Shown here in pieces: positions 52,501 through 60,906 of a stretch of 64,000 nucleotides of DNA. Each line of letters begins with the position of its first letter. The stretch's first letter is position 1. A program made the translations under genes and the position numbers. The notes below the pieces were generated by a model. That model worked only from the letters and a program-made list of their open reading frames with translations, was not told where the DNA came from and did not search any database. This stretch comes from an uncultured Eubacterium sp. (GTDB lineage Bacteria > Bacillota > Clostridia > Lachnospirales > Lachnospiraceae), in the NCBI GenBank assembly GCA_910584065.1, contig CAJTZN010000002.1, forward strand, positions 1 to 64,000, in the 5' to 3' direction.

Positions 52501-53340
52501 TACGACGCGAAGGAAATCTATGTATGCCGCCATAAGACGGCAAAACCAAAAGTATTTGTTCCGGTATTTCCGGGAACGAACTGTGAATACGATACGATCC
52601 GGGCGTTCCGTGCGGCTGGCGCGGAGACGGAGAGCATTGTATTTAAAAATATGACGGAGCAGAACATAACGGACAGCGTGAACGCATTTAAGAAGGCGTT
52701 GGATGAATCGCAGATCCTCATGTTCTCCGGCGGTTTCAGCGCCGGCGACGAACCGGATGGTTCTGCTAAATTTATCACGTCGGTATTCCGCAATGAGAGG
52801 ATCCAGGAAGCCGTTCACGCTTTGCTGCAGGAGAGAGACGGACTGGTGCTGGGAATCTGTAACGGATTCCAGACGCTCGTGAAACTCGGGCTTGTGCCGT
52901 ACGGGGAGATCCGCACGCAGAAAGCGGACTCGCCGACGCTCACGAAAAACAGCATCGGCCGGCATATTAGTAAATCCGTTTATACGAAGGTCGTGACGAA
53001 TAAGTCGCCCTGGCTGCAGAAGGCAAAACTGGGCGCGATCTATTCCGTTCCGGCTTCGCACGGAGAAGGTCGTTTTGTCGCGGACCGCGAATGGCTCGAC
53101 AAGCTGTTTGCCAACGGACAGGTGGCGACGCAGTATGTCGATATCAATGGAAATCCAACGATGGACGACGATTTCAACCCCAATGGATCGTATGGCGCGA
53201 TCGAGGGCATTACGAGCCCGGATGGAAGGGTCCTTGGGAAAATGGCGCATTCGGAGCGCCGGGGCAGCGGGGTAGCCGTCAATATTTACGGAGAACAGAA
53301 TCAGATGATATTTGAAAGCGGAGTGGAGTATTTCCGTTAA
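49528..53340 (+). CDS. purL: Phosphoribosylformylglycinamidine synthase, fused PurL-PurQ
   Basis: A 1270-residue single-chain FGAM synthase, the fourth step of purine synthesis, using ATP and glutamine. The N-terminal PurS-like region is followed by two AIR-synthase-like halves, with the motifs YWSDHCRHTTF, KNETHNHPTEIEPFGGAATC and SIGGKDSMSGTF. The C-terminal glutaminase (about 1005-1270) has C1111 in LGICNGFQTL and later SHGEGRF and AHSERRG. This is the single-chain layout known from Proteobacteria and many Clostridia, in contrast to the split PurS/L/Q of Bacillus. TTTGGAGGAAGAT precedes ATG 49528. It is isolated from other pur genes here, and no purine riboswitch was seen in the 30-base gap. 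Confidence 0.97.
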   Translation: MAKVKRIYVEKKEDYAVAAKELKTEIREYLGIRDLERVRVLIRYDVEGIGEGTYEKALATVFSEPPVDHVYEGEFEKQEGDRVFSVEYLPGQFDQRADSAEQCVKLLNESEEPVIRSATTYVLSGAFSEEDFARIREYCINPVDSRETDESVPETLVTVFDEPADVKIFDGFQQMSEDALKGLYDSLGLAMTFKDFLHIQNYFRGEEKRDPSVTEIRVLDTYWSDHCRHTTFLTELKNIRFEDGDYTKPIEDAFLRYKEDHDTIYQGRDDKFVSLMDIALMAMKKLRADGKLEDMEESDEINACSIVVPVEIEQEDGSGSGQKQTVKEEWLVFFKNETHNHPTEIEPFGGAATCLGGAIRDPLSGRGYVYQAMRVTGAADPTKSLKETMEGKLAQRKIVTGAASGYSSYGNQIGLATGLVDEVYHPNYVAKRLEIGAVMGAAPRKNVIRENSDPDDVIILLGGRTGRDGCGGATGSSKAHNTASIDTCGAEVQKGNAPTERKIQRLFRREEVSRLIKKCNDFGAGGVSVAIGELADGLVVDLDKVPKKYAGLDGTELAISESQERMAIVVDPKDIEKMLAFAEEENLEAVPVAVVTKEPRLVLKWRGKEIVNIARAFLDTNGAHQETDVIVEMPKKEENYMEKVEVPEHFADALTGCLKDLNVCSKKGLVEMFDSSIGACTVAMPYGGKYQLTPIQTMVAKLPVMEGSCDTVTMMSYGMDPYLMSWSPFHGAEYAVLTSVAKIVAAGGDFTKIRFTFQEYFKRMTEDARRWGEPMAALLGAYDAQMKLGLPSIGGKDSMSGTFNDIDVPPTLCSFAVDVAKISDVITPELKEAGHVLIKFEIQKDAYDLPDYTYCMDMYGKVTELMRSHVIHSAYALSGKGVAEAAAKMAFGNKWGVTFDASRPVNEYFKPAYGAILAEVDEKDMDRLAQTGLAFEKIGVVNAEEVFLYGKERVSVDEALAAWTGTLEKVFPTRAGADGSDRAGENIPDSLYDAKEIYVCRHKTAKPKVFVPVFPGTNCEYDTIRAFRAAGAETESIVFKNMTEQNITDSVNAFKKALDESQILMFSGGFSAGDEPDGSAKFITSVFRNERIQEAVHALLQERDGLVLGICNGFQTLVKLGLVPYGEIRTQKADSPTLTKNSIGRHISKSVYTKVVTNKSPWLQKAKLGAIYSVPASHGEGRFVADREWLDKLFANGQVATQYVDINGNPTMDDDFNPNGSYGAIEGITSPDGRVLGKMAHSERRGSGVAVNIYGEQNQMIFESGVEYFR

Positions 53341-53403
53341 TTGTTTTGGAGCGGCCAGGAAAGGAAAAGATCTTTTTTGGCTGCTTCGTGAATGGAGGAG
53401 AGA

Positions 53404-55293
53404 ATGAAACAGGTATTATGTTACACAAGGGAGCCGATCGATGAATTTTACTATGATCCCAAACTGGCGTATAGTATGCACCTCGCCATCGGGGACAATG
53501 CGGGGGACGATGGCACAGACGATGCTGGGAATAGCGTCAGGCGCGGGGGTTCCGGCGACGGCATCGGAAGTTTCCAGCCATTAAACCACAATTCCGGCGT
53601 TTTATTTGCAAAGGCCACGGAAAATGAGGATGGGTCGCTGAATCCGAAAAGTATTCAGAATCCGTATCTGTTTGTCAGGAAGGATGGCACATTTGGCGTG
53701 GCAGCCGTCCGGACGGGGGGCGACGGGGAAGAGGACGCGCAGAGCGCGGGAAGCGTCCTGTTGTTTGCGAGCCGTGATCTGCTGGAATATGAGGAACTGG
53801 GTCTTCTTGCGCTGGCAGACGAGCCGGTCTGCCGTGTGGCATGTGACTATGATCGTGAAAAGGATAAGTATATCATGCGCTGGTCCGTAAAGAGCGGCGA
53901 TTGCTATCAGGCGGAGTTGGAGGAGACCGGGCCATCGGATCAGGCGCCGCGGGCGGTGCGCATCGATAATTGGGAATGGCCGGAAGTGAAGACGGACATT
54001 GAGGGGGCGGCTGCCGGAAATATCGTGCCAGTATCGGATGAAACGGCGGAACGTCTTGTTAAGAAACTGATGCCGCCGCATCATGTGGAAACGATTTTTG
54101 AAAAGCAGGTTACGGCAGGTTCGAAGGAGCAGCTGCAGCAGTTCAGGGCGAGGGCGGTTTACAGCGACGGCACACAGGCGCAAAAGCGCGTGGACTGGGA
54201 TCTGGAGCATGTGGACTGGTCTTGTCCCGGGACGTATGAGATCAAGGGAAAACTGCACCAGGATCATTTTCCGTTCCCGATCGCGGAAGACCGGGCGGAT
54301 CCGTGCGTGGCCTTTTGGCAGGGGAAATATTACTTTATTGCGACCAATGACGCGGACAGGAACCATACGCTCTACGTCCGCGAAGCGGATACGATCCCCG
54401 GACTGGCAGATGCGGACGAACATCTCATACTGGATTCGGATACATACGAGCATGTGGGCAATCTTTTGTGGGCGCCGGAGTTTCATGAGATTGGCGGAAA
54501 GTTATATCTGTTTTTAGCAATCACGCCCGATGAGTTTTTCTGCGAGGAAAGTCACATCATGGAACTGCGGGAAGGCGGAAATCCATCGCATAGGGAGGAC
54601 TGGTCGGAGCCGCGCCGCGTCGTGCGCAGGGATGGCAGCGAACTGTGCGAAGCCGGAAAAACGATCACATTGGATATGACATGCTTTTTCTGGGAGGGAG
54701 ATTATTACGTGGTCTGGTCGCAGCGGCAGTTTCTGCCAAAGGATCTGGGCGCGTGGCTGTACATCGCGAAGCTGAATGCGGACGAGCCCTGGAAGCTGAG
54801 TTCTGAGCCGGTGATTTTGTCAAAGCCCGAGTATGGATGGGCGAACAACCACACGTTTGTCGATGAAGGGCCGTTTGCCCTGCCGCAGGAAGACCGGCTG
54901 ATCCTCACGTTTTCGAGCGCGGCGGTCGATACTTCTTACGTCGTCGGCCTGCTGACGATTGAGAAAGGACAGGATCTTCTCGTTCGGGAGAACTGGAAAA
55001 AGGGAAATTATCCGATCCTCACGTCGAGAAGCGTGGAAGGGGAATTTGGAACTGGCCATAACGCGTATGTCATGGACGAGTATGGCGATCTTTGGAACAC
55101 TTATCACGCGAGACCGGGGATCGACGGGGAGCGGAGCAGCGGCATCCGCAGGGTGCATTTTGACATCGACGGACTTCCGGTTCTGGATCTCGTGGAAGAA
55201 CAGGATGTGGCGGAAGGACTCGCTGAGGTAGATACCAAATTGATCGTTTCGGCGGGAAGTGAATGTTCTGCAATTGATGTCGGAGAAAAATAA
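53404..55293 (+). CDS. GH43-family glycosidase with N-terminal accessory region
   Basis: A 629-residue intracellular glycosidase, probably an arabinofuranosidase or xylosidase. Residues about 1-195 form an accessory region of unclear fold with NPKSIQNPYLFVRKDGTFGV. About 230-290 is an Ig-like (Big_4-type) module ending WSCPGTYEIKG. The GH43 five-blade propeller covers about 295-600. The expected catalytic acids are D299 in RADPCVAFWQGKYYFIAT, D424 in LDMTCFFWEGDYYVVW and E488 in VDEGPFAL, and the metal-site histidine lies in GTGHNAYV. No signal peptide is present, so it acts on imported oligosaccharides. TGGAGGAGAGA precedes ATG 53404. It is separated from purL by 63 bases and closed by a strong terminator. 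Confidence 0.85.
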   Translation: MKQVLCYTREPIDEFYYDPKLAYSMHLAIGDNAGDDGTDDAGNSVRRGGSGDGIGSFQPLNHNSGVLFAKATENEDGSLNPKSIQNPYLFVRKDGTFGVAAVRTGGDGEEDAQSAGSVLLFASRDLLEYEELGLLALADEPVCRVACDYDREKDKYIMRWSVKSGDCYQAELEETGPSDQAPRAVRIDNWEWPEVKTDIEGAAAGNIVPVSDETAERLVKKLMPPHHVETIFEKQVTAGSKEQLQQFRARAVYSDGTQAQKRVDWDLEHVDWSCPGTYEIKGKLHQDHFPFPIAEDRADPCVAFWQGKYYFIATNDADRNHTLYVREADTIPGLADADEHLILDSDTYEHVGNLLWAPEFHEIGGKLYLFLAITPDEFFCEESHIMELREGGNPSHREDWSEPRRVVRRDGSELCEAGKTITLDMTCFFWEGDYYVVWSQRQFLPKDLGAWLYIAKLNADEPWKLSSEPVILSKPEYGWANNHTFVDEGPFALPQEDRLILTFSSAAVDTSYVVGLLTIEKGQDLLVRENWKKGNYPILTSRSVEGEFGTGHNAYVMDEYGDLWNTYHARPGIDGERSSGIRRVHFDIDGLPVLDLVEEQDVAEGLAEVDTKLIVSAGSECSAIDVGEK

Positions 55294-55306
55294 ATAGAAA
55301 AATAAG

Positions 55307-55360
55307 AAAACACGGAATCCTTGAATTTAACGTACATTGGAGGATTCCGTGTTTTTTTGC
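55307..55360. terminator. Bidirectional terminator after the GH43 gene
   Basis: AAAACACGGAATCCT (55307-55321) pairs perfectly with AGGATTCCGTGTTTT (55341-55355). T-runs occur in both directions, serving the GH43 gene and the convergent pseudogene. Confidence 0.9.
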
Positions 55361-55364
55361 CTGT

Positions 55365-56717
55365 CTATTTTACCTTAAAAATCTTTGACGTTGTTTTGTA
55401 ACCGGATTTGGAAACGGTCATTTTAATGGAAGCCTTTTTCTTTAATTTAGATTTAAGTTAGATGGTGAAAGTTCCTTTTGCATTTGTCTTTGCCTTATAG
55501 GTTTTCTTTCCAATAGATATTTTAACGGTTGCTTTTCCCATTGTCTTGCCACTGATCTTTTTTGTTCCCTTTTTGTATTTCGTCAGTTTCAGAATGGAGA
55601 TACTTTTTTTCGTTTTTGTTGAAACCGTTGAAGCGGGCTGTGTATTGCCCGTAGTAATCGGCGGATTTATGATGGAAGGCCTCTGGATCGTTGTATCCGG
55701 GGGAGTCACGTGGGAATCCTTCCTGAAATGATCACCTTCGGGCCAGTAAGTGAAATTGGCGTCGGATTTTGACTCGTCCAGAAGTTTGCGCTGGTTCCAG
55801 TAATCAACCAGTTCCTGAAAACCGATGTGGAAAGTGGCGTTGCTGCTGCAGCCGGTAAAACTATAACCTATGTAGTCTTCAATATCCGGGTTAGATAGAT
55901 TTCCGGCGTAATCATAGAGTTCGTAGTTGGAGCCGAAACTAATGTAGTAATCACCATTGAGCGAACGGCAGTTATAAAATGCGTACTCCAGGGAGTCATC
56001 GGAATAGAAATCCTGAAACCCTTTTGTCTGCAGCGTCGATAACTGCTCGCAGCCGTTAAAGATCCTATCTCCGCTGAAATAGAAATAACCTTCGTTTATG
56101 ACGCTTTTCAGGCTGCTGCAATTATTAAACATGTCGGTAGAGCACTCCGAACCCGGTTCCTTGTTTGTGCTCGGGATATTGATCAGCTCAAACTTCAAGG
56201 CTGGTCAGATTTGCCGGCAGCGCTGGTAGCTTGTAAGGCCGGTGAAGGCGAATGTGGAGTCCAGCCGGGTAACTGTCTGCGGAATGTTCTCTACCGTAGT
56301 CAGATTTATATCATGATAAAACATGCGTGGCATATTTGTCATCATGCAGTCATTCGTGAAAATAACTTTCGTTATATCATCGTTATAACTAAAATAACTC
56401 GCGTATTCACTGGTGAGTTCGTCGCCTGAGCCGGAGATCGTCAGCACGCCGTTTTCCAGTGTGTAGGAGATCGTATTTCCGTTTTCGCACGGAAGGGTTC
56501 CACTGGCGGGAATCGCCGCGTCCCGACCGGTGCCGGGGAGATTGGTATCCGCATCCTCCATAAGTGTCATCGTTTTTCCGGAATATGCTTCATACAAAGC
56601 TTGTTCTTCCGCTTGTTTCTGTAGTTTTTCCTGTGTCGTCATCGCATTTCCGTCCACGGCGTTTCCGAGGCCGAGGGCAAGTACGAGCGTACAAACAGGC
56701 AGGATTCATTTTTTCAT
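55365..56717 (-). pseudogene. BspA-like/Ig-domain surface protein, multiply inactivated
   Basis: Once a secreted protein of about 450 residues. From ATG at 56717 the frame reads MKK, TGA, then ILPVCTLVLALGLGNA, so a stop falls at codon 4 of the signal peptide. An N-terminal part with NGVLTISGSGDEL and cysteine/leucine-rich repeats, as in BspA-type surface proteins, continues to about 56210, where at least two frame changes are needed (TGLTS, then LPALPANLTSL, then KFELINIPS). The C-terminal Lys-rich Ig-like module (KKISGKTMGKATVKISIGKK) is cut by TAA at 55458-55460, after which the frame continues LKSKLKKKASIKMTV to the natural stop at 55365-55367. Four lesions make it a clear ruin; two fragments still look like open frames (55458-56198 and 56205-56657). 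Confidence 0.82.
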
Positions 56718-56942
56718 AGTTAGTCGCTCCCTTTCTTAGTGAAATTTTTCCTTATTATAATATACCTGAACAACAATGTATAGAAAAAACGTAATTTACT
56801 GGCGAAAATACGGCAGAGTAAATATTTTTGGAATATTTCTGGAAGCCAACGAGCATTTTTCAAAAAAGAAGTTTATATTTTCAGGAAAAGCTGTTATAAT
56901 GAAAACCGATGAATTCGCTAAAAAGGCAAGGAGGCTGTGAGG

Positions 56943-57527
56943 ATGCAAAAAAAGACGACTGCGATTATTCTGGCGTCTGGTTCGCCGCGGAGAAGAGAAC
57001 TTCTTAGCATGATCTGTCATGATTTTTCGGTTGTTGTTTCCGATTGTGAGGAGATCGTTTCCAGTGCGGTACCGGAAGAGGTGACGATCGAATTATCGAG
57101 ACAAAAGGCGCAGGCCGTGGCGGCAGGCAGGGCCTGTGCGGTCGTGATCGGTGCGGATACGGTTGTGAGTATTGACGGGGAGATTCTGGGGAAACCGAGG
57201 GATCGGGAAGACGCCTGCCGGATGCTCCGTCTGCTGAGCGGGAAGACGCACCAGGTCAGTACCGGGGTGACGCTCATACAGACCGGTCCGGACGCGGATG
57301 CGAAGTGGGAGAGCAGTTTTTGCGAGACGACACTTGTACATGTGGCGCCGCTCAGTGAGAGGGAAATCGTTTCGTATCTCGATACTGACGAGCCATACGA
57401 CAAAGCGGGAGCTTACGGGATCCAGGGCGTGTTCGGGAAATATATTTCCGGGATCGAGGGCGATTATAATAATGTGGTCGGCCTGCCGGTGCACCGGCTG
57501 TATGAGGAGTGGAAAAAAATACCTTGA
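56943..57527 (+). CDS. maf: Maf-family nucleotide pyrophosphatase
   Basis: A 194-residue house-cleaning enzyme that hydrolyses non-canonical or excess nucleoside triphosphates, often dTTP/UTP, and can affect septum formation. Signature elements are the start IILASGSPRRRELL, ALAxxKA-like ELSRQKAQAV, VIGADTVVSIDGEILGKPRD, the SGKTHQVSTGV strand and YDKAGAYGIQGVFGKYISGI near the end. AAGGAGG at 56928-56934 fits ATG 56943; the GTG at 56937 is too close. A TATAAT lies at 56895-56900. The promoter of the next tRNA gene overlaps its stop codon. Confidence 0.95.
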   Translation: MQKKTTAIILASGSPRRRELLSMICHDFSVVVSDCEEIVSSAVPEEVTIELSRQKAQAVAAGRACAVVIGADTVVSIDGEILGKPRDREDACRMLRLLSGKTHQVSTGVTLIQTGPDADAKWESSFCETTLVHVAPLSEREIVSYLDTDEPYDKAGAYGIQGVFGKYISGIEGDYNNVVGLPVHRLYEEWKKIP

Positions 57528-57552
57528 CAAGAACATTTTGTTATTGTATAAT
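57524..57552 (+). promoter_or_regulatory. Consensus promoter of tRNA-Gly copy 1
   Basis: TTGACA (57524-57529), 17 bases, TATAAT (57547-57552): an exact sigma-A consensus. The -35 overlaps the maf stop codon. Six bases after the -10 comes CGGTCGCAGGGA (57559-57570), also present at copy 2. Confidence 0.9.
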
Positions 57553-57593
57553 GTTATTCGGTCGCAGGGAAAAGAAGCCGGCGGCTGTCAGAT

Positions 57594-57666
57594 GCGCGAG
57601 TGGCTCAGTTGGTAGAGCACAACCTTGCCAAGGTTGGGGCCGCGGGTTCGAGTCCCGTCTCGCGCT
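57594..57666 (+). tRNA. tRNA-Gly(GCC), copy 1
   Basis: Acceptor GCGCGAG pairs with CTCGCGC, the anticodon stem CAACC/GGTTG encloses TTGCCAA (anticodon GCC), and the T-arm is GCGGGTTCGAGTCCCGT. CCA is not encoded. It is identical over 73 bases to the copy at 60625-60697. Confidence 0.96.
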
Positions 57667-57672
57667 TTGTAA

Positions 57673-57698
57673 GGATCGTCTCAGACGGTCCTTTTTTT
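57673..57698 (+). terminator. Terminator of tRNA-Gly copy 1
   Basis: GGATCGTC (57673-57680), loop TCA, GACGGTCC (57684-57691), then seven T's. Confidence 0.85.
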
Positions 57699-57821
57699 AT
57701 TGTTTATAGGAAAATGATTCGCAGGAGAATGTTGCGTGTTGCGTTGATTGTTCCTTGTGGTTTCCATATTTGTCTGTTATAATTAAGAAAAAGCTGTTAA
57801 AGTTAAGGGGGGAAATGATTA

Positions 57822-59546
57822 TTGAAAACAAAAGTTAGACGACTCAGTATCCGATGGAAAATATTGATTCCAACTACGCTGTTGATCATTGCCATGTGCG
57901 TAGCCATAGGGATCAATTCCTATACCAGTCTCAAATCGGGCATGATCCAGTTAGGGGTAGAGGAAGCGCAGATGGCGGCCGCTATCGCGGTATCTTCGGT
58001 AGATGGGGATTCCCTTTCCCATGTCGGATCCGGTTTCGAAAAAACAAAGGAATATCAGACGAACCTGACTGCCCTCCGAGAAACGCAGAAAGTGTGTGGG
58101 ATCGCTTATCTATACACTTTGCATGCGGATAACAACAGCCTCTGCTACGGGATAGACACCGATAGTACCGGAAGCCAGAAGCATCCGGGAGATGCTTTTG
58201 ACGATGGGTCATATGAGGAATTTTCAAGCGTATTTGGCGGACAGGGGTATGTGCAGGATTATATCGATGAAACAGAGAATGGGGATTTGATTTCCGCCTA
58301 TCTGCCTATTGCTGACAGCGCCGGAAGTATTGTTGCCGTGCTTGGCTGCGACTATGACGCATCTTATGTGGTAGAACGGATCGACGGCGCACGGAACAGA
58401 ATCTTGCGGATTTCTATTATCTGTCTTTTGCTGGCGCTGGTGATATTAAATGTGATCGTAAACCGCATTATGCGTGGACTGAATAAAGTTGACCGCAAAA
58501 TTTACGATCTGGTACACAGCGAGGGGGATTTGACGCAAAAACTGGAGATTTCATCCGGCGACGAGCTGGAACTGATTTCTGAAAATATAAATATGCTGCT
58601 TGAATATATCCGGGGCATCATGTTGAATATCTTTTCGAACTCCACACAACTTGGCGTATCTACCGGTTCTATCGCGGAGAGCCTGATCCGTGCAAAGGAT
58701 GATATCTCGGATATATCGGCAACGATGGAACAGATGAGTGCCGCTATGGAGGAAACCAACACCTCCCTGTTCCAGGTGGACGAGTCCGTGGCACACATTA
58801 CGCAGAGCATTAGCGGCATTTCCCAAAAAGCGTCCTCGGAGCGGGATTCCGCGGCGGAAATCATGGAAAAAGTGCAGTCTATTTATGAGAGCGCGGAAAC
58901 TGACAGGACCGAAGCGGCCCGAAAGGCCGCAGACATGTCAGAACAGATGAATGAGCGGATACAGCGCTCCAGGGCAGTAGAACAGATTGATACGCTGACA
59001 GCGGAAATTATCAACATTACCGATCAGACCAGCCTGCTTGCACTGAACGCGAGCATTGAGGCGGCAAGAGCGGGGGAAGCCGGAAAAGGATTTGCCGTTG
59101 TGGCGAGTGAGATCGGGGCGCTCGCGGACGATTCAGCCCGGGCTGCCGAGGGCATCCAGCGGGTCAGTCAGGAAGTTATCCATGCCGTAAACGAACTGGC
59201 AGGTGAATCAGAGCGTATGATTGAATTTATGAATGAAACGGCAATGGCAGGTTATGAAAGGCTTTTGGACAACAGCCGGGACTTCAAGAACGATGTAAAC
59301 CATCTGGGTGAAACGATGAAGGATTTTGCTGACGAGAGCATGCGCCTGAATGATAATATCGATAGTATAAAGGAAGCCGTGGATGCCGTCAGCATTGCCG
59401 TGGAAGAAAGCACCAAAGGCGTCGTCAGCGTGACGGAAATGACTGCCGATATGAATACGGGTATGGAAAGTATCAAAGGCGAAGCTGAGGGAAACAGGGA
59501 AATCGCCGGACAGTTGGAAGCAGAAGTCGGAAAATTCAAAATGTAA
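57822..59546 (+). CDS. Methyl-accepting chemotaxis protein
   Basis: A 574-residue transmembrane receptor. The first helix (about 12-30, WKILIPTTLLIIAMCVAIGI) and second (about 190-212) enclose an extracellular sensor of the Cache type with IAYLYTLHADNN and GYVQDYIDET. A HAMP region follows, then a cytoplasmic signalling domain whose hairpin tip reads QTSLLALNASIEAARAGEAG, followed by KGFAVVASEIGALADDSARA, which contacts CheA and CheW. The start is TTG 57822 behind AAGGGGGG, because no ATG is in frame upstream. No other chemotaxis gene is nearby, and flagellin remnants in this window raise the question whether it still serves motility. The ligand is unknown. Confidence 0.93.
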   Translation: MKTKVRRLSIRWKILIPTTLLIIAMCVAIGINSYTSLKSGMIQLGVEEAQMAAAIAVSSVDGDSLSHVGSGFEKTKEYQTNLTALRETQKVCGIAYLYTLHADNNSLCYGIDTDSTGSQKHPGDAFDDGSYEEFSSVFGGQGYVQDYIDETENGDLISAYLPIADSAGSIVAVLGCDYDASYVVERIDGARNRILRISIICLLLALVILNVIVNRIMRGLNKVDRKIYDLVHSEGDLTQKLEISSGDELELISENINMLLEYIRGIMLNIFSNSTQLGVSTGSIAESLIRAKDDISDISATMEQMSAAMEETNTSLFQVDESVAHITQSISGISQKASSERDSAAEIMEKVQSIYESAETDRTEAARKAADMSEQMNERIQRSRAVEQIDTLTAEIINITDQTSLLALNASIEAARAGEAGKGFAVVASEIGALADDSARAAEGIQRVSQEVIHAVNELAGESERMIEFMNETAMAGYERLLDNSRDFKNDVNHLGETMKDFADESMRLNDNIDSIKEAVDAVSIAVEESTKGVVSVTEMTADMNTGMESIKGEAEGNREIAGQLEAEVGKFKM

Positions 59547-59551
59547 TTATA

Positions 59552-59665
59552 ATGCTTTGGATTATGCAGGCCGGGGGTTCGGTGCTTACACAGGCGGACA
59601 GGGGCCAGGATAAAGTATTACAGCTGCTGGGGGAAAATATGTTTGGCGGGGATGACAGGGTATAA
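59552..59665 (+). pseudogene. Flagellin C-terminal fragment
   Basis: A 37-codon frame, MLWIMQAGGSVLTQADRGQD followed by KVLQLLGENMFGGD, resembles the last conserved helix of flagellin (…IL.QAG.SML.QAN…VLQLLG). It begins six bases after the chemotaxis-receptor stop and has no N-terminal part or ribosome-binding site. It is probably debris from recombination between flagellin genes. The match is short, so the call is tentative. Confidence 0.45.
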
Positions 59666-59666
59666 C

Positions 59667-60488
59667 ATGGATAAAACGTTAAAAAAATCATATGTTCAGC
59701 TCCCTAAAAAAGAGTTGGAGATCTGGGACCAGATCAAAGCCAGAGAACGTAATAGTGGCTTGGATCTGCAGATCGAAGAGTTTCTGAAAACCAGTGATGA
59801 AAACGGGGCGGAAGTATACGGGGAAGAACATATCGAGCCACGTATATTTGAATTAGATAATGCGCCGCCAGAAGATGGTGCGGAAGCAGAGCAGGCTGAG
59901 CTTCCGGATGTTATAGGAGAAGTTTTCGGTAAAGCGCCTGTAAAAGAGGAGCATATACAGGATACAAAATTTTACAAACAGATGACGGTTCAGGATCGGA
60001 GAACGTTGATGAGAGCGTTCCAGGGGAATGCCGTAAGCCAATGTAAAATGGGGGAGTACTATTCGGATAAAGCTACGGATCATCTTGATCTCAATGAGGC
60101 AGCCAAGTGGTATTCCGTATCCGCAAGGAATGGATACGTAAAGGCTTCTTTCGCACTTGCAAAACTGTACGACCAGAACTCACATGAAATAAAAGGGGGA
60201 AAGGAAAAATCCTTAAAAATATACAGCGACATGGCGAATCAGGGTTTTCCTACGGCCCAGTGTATCCTTGGTATGAAATACTGGTACGGCGACGGTGTGG
60301 AAGAGGATGTCCAGAGTGCGATAAAATGGCTGAAAAAAGCTGCCATGCAGAAGCATGGCAGCGCTATAAAATGCCTGGCAGATTTATATCTTTCAATAAA
60401 TGATATAAAAAATGCAAGAAAATGGTATGGGATCGGTGCAGATGCCGGTGATCTGTACTGTAAAGATAAAGTGCGGCGGTTCCGTTGA
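59667..60488 (+). CDS. Sel1-repeat protein
   Basis: A 273-residue soluble protein. The N-terminal 110 residues are charged and probably flexible (MDKTLKKSYVQLPKKELEIW). The rest contains about four Sel1/TPR-like helical repeats, such as NAVSQCKMGEYYSDKATDHL, AAKWYSVSARNGYVKASFAL, AQCILGMKYWYGDGVEEDVQ and AIKWLKKAAMQKHGSAIKCL. Such repeats mediate protein contacts. The N-terminal half resembles leaders of clostridial relaxase-associated or conjugation-island Sel1 proteins, but no mobilisation gene is present. The start at 59667 directly follows the flagellin fragment's stop; ATG 59652 and TTG 59643 are in frame too. No clear Shine-Dalgarno fits any of them well. Confidence 0.75.
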   Translation: MDKTLKKSYVQLPKKELEIWDQIKARERNSGLDLQIEEFLKTSDENGAEVYGEEHIEPRIFELDNAPPEDGAEAEQAELPDVIGEVFGKAPVKEEHIQDTKFYKQMTVQDRRTLMRAFQGNAVSQCKMGEYYSDKATDHLDLNEAAKWYSVSARNGYVKASFALAKLYDQNSHEIKGGKEKSLKIYSDMANQGFPTAQCILGMKYWYGDGVEEDVQSAIKWLKKAAMQKHGSAIKCLADLYLSINDIKNARKWYGIGADAGDLYCKDKVRRFR

Positions 60489-60538
60489 TGTTCTTGAGAA
60501 ATATAAGCTCAAATGTTTTTGGAGAATAAAAAAAGTTC

Positions 60539-60567
60539 TTGACATGTGACGCCGGCTATTGTATAAT
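60539..60567 (+). promoter_or_regulatory. Consensus promoter of tRNA-Gly copy 2
   Basis: TTGACA (60539-60544), 17 bases, TATAAT (60562-60567). As in copy 1, CGGTCGCAGGGA (60574-60585) follows six bases after the -10. Confidence 0.9.
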
Positions 60568-60624
60568 ATAAAACGGTCGCAGGGAGACAATCCTGTAGAG
60601 GGAGTCCCGGCATGGCCGTTTTAT

Positions 60625-60697
60625 GCGCGAGTGGCTCAGTTGGTAGAGCACAACCTTGCCAAGGTTGGGGCCGCGGGTTCGAGTCCCGTCTCGCGCT
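60625..60697 (+). tRNA. tRNA-Gly(GCC), copy 2
   Basis: Identical to copy 1 in all 73 bases: acceptor GCGCGAG/CTCGCGC, anticodon GCC, no encoded CCA. It has its own consensus promoter and terminator. Confidence 0.96.
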
Positions 60698-60740
60698 TTT
60701 TTTATTTGTATATCCGGGAGCGGATGGAGGGGACGGTTCT

Positions 60741-60777
60741 CCGGTCAGGAAAAGGCTGTGTGACCGGCCTTTTTTTA
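60741..60777 (+). terminator. Terminator of tRNA-Gly copy 2
   Basis: CCGGTCA (60741-60747) pairs with TGACCGG (60761-60767), followed by CC and eight T's. Confidence 0.75.
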
Positions 60778-60840
60778 TTTGTCCGGGAGGATGGCGGGAA
60801 GGAGAGAGCATATTGTCTGTGAAAACTTCTGTGAGAAATC

Positions 60841-60869
60841 TTGACAACATTATTTTACTTCATTATAAT
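60841..60869 (+). promoter_or_regulatory. Promoter P1 of the Ig-like repeat protein
   Basis: TTGACA (60841-60846), 17 bases, TATAAT (60864-60869). It predicts a leader of about 115 nt before ATG 60990. Confidence 0.8.
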
Positions 60870-60906
60870 ATGAAATAGAGATTTTTGCCTACCAAAGGTT
60901 ACATTT

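Noticed and set aside
57594..60697. Integrative element bounded by tRNA-Gly attachment sites
   Set aside because: Both tRNA copies are complete, with their own promoters and terminators, and no integrase, excisionase or mobilisation gene lies between them.
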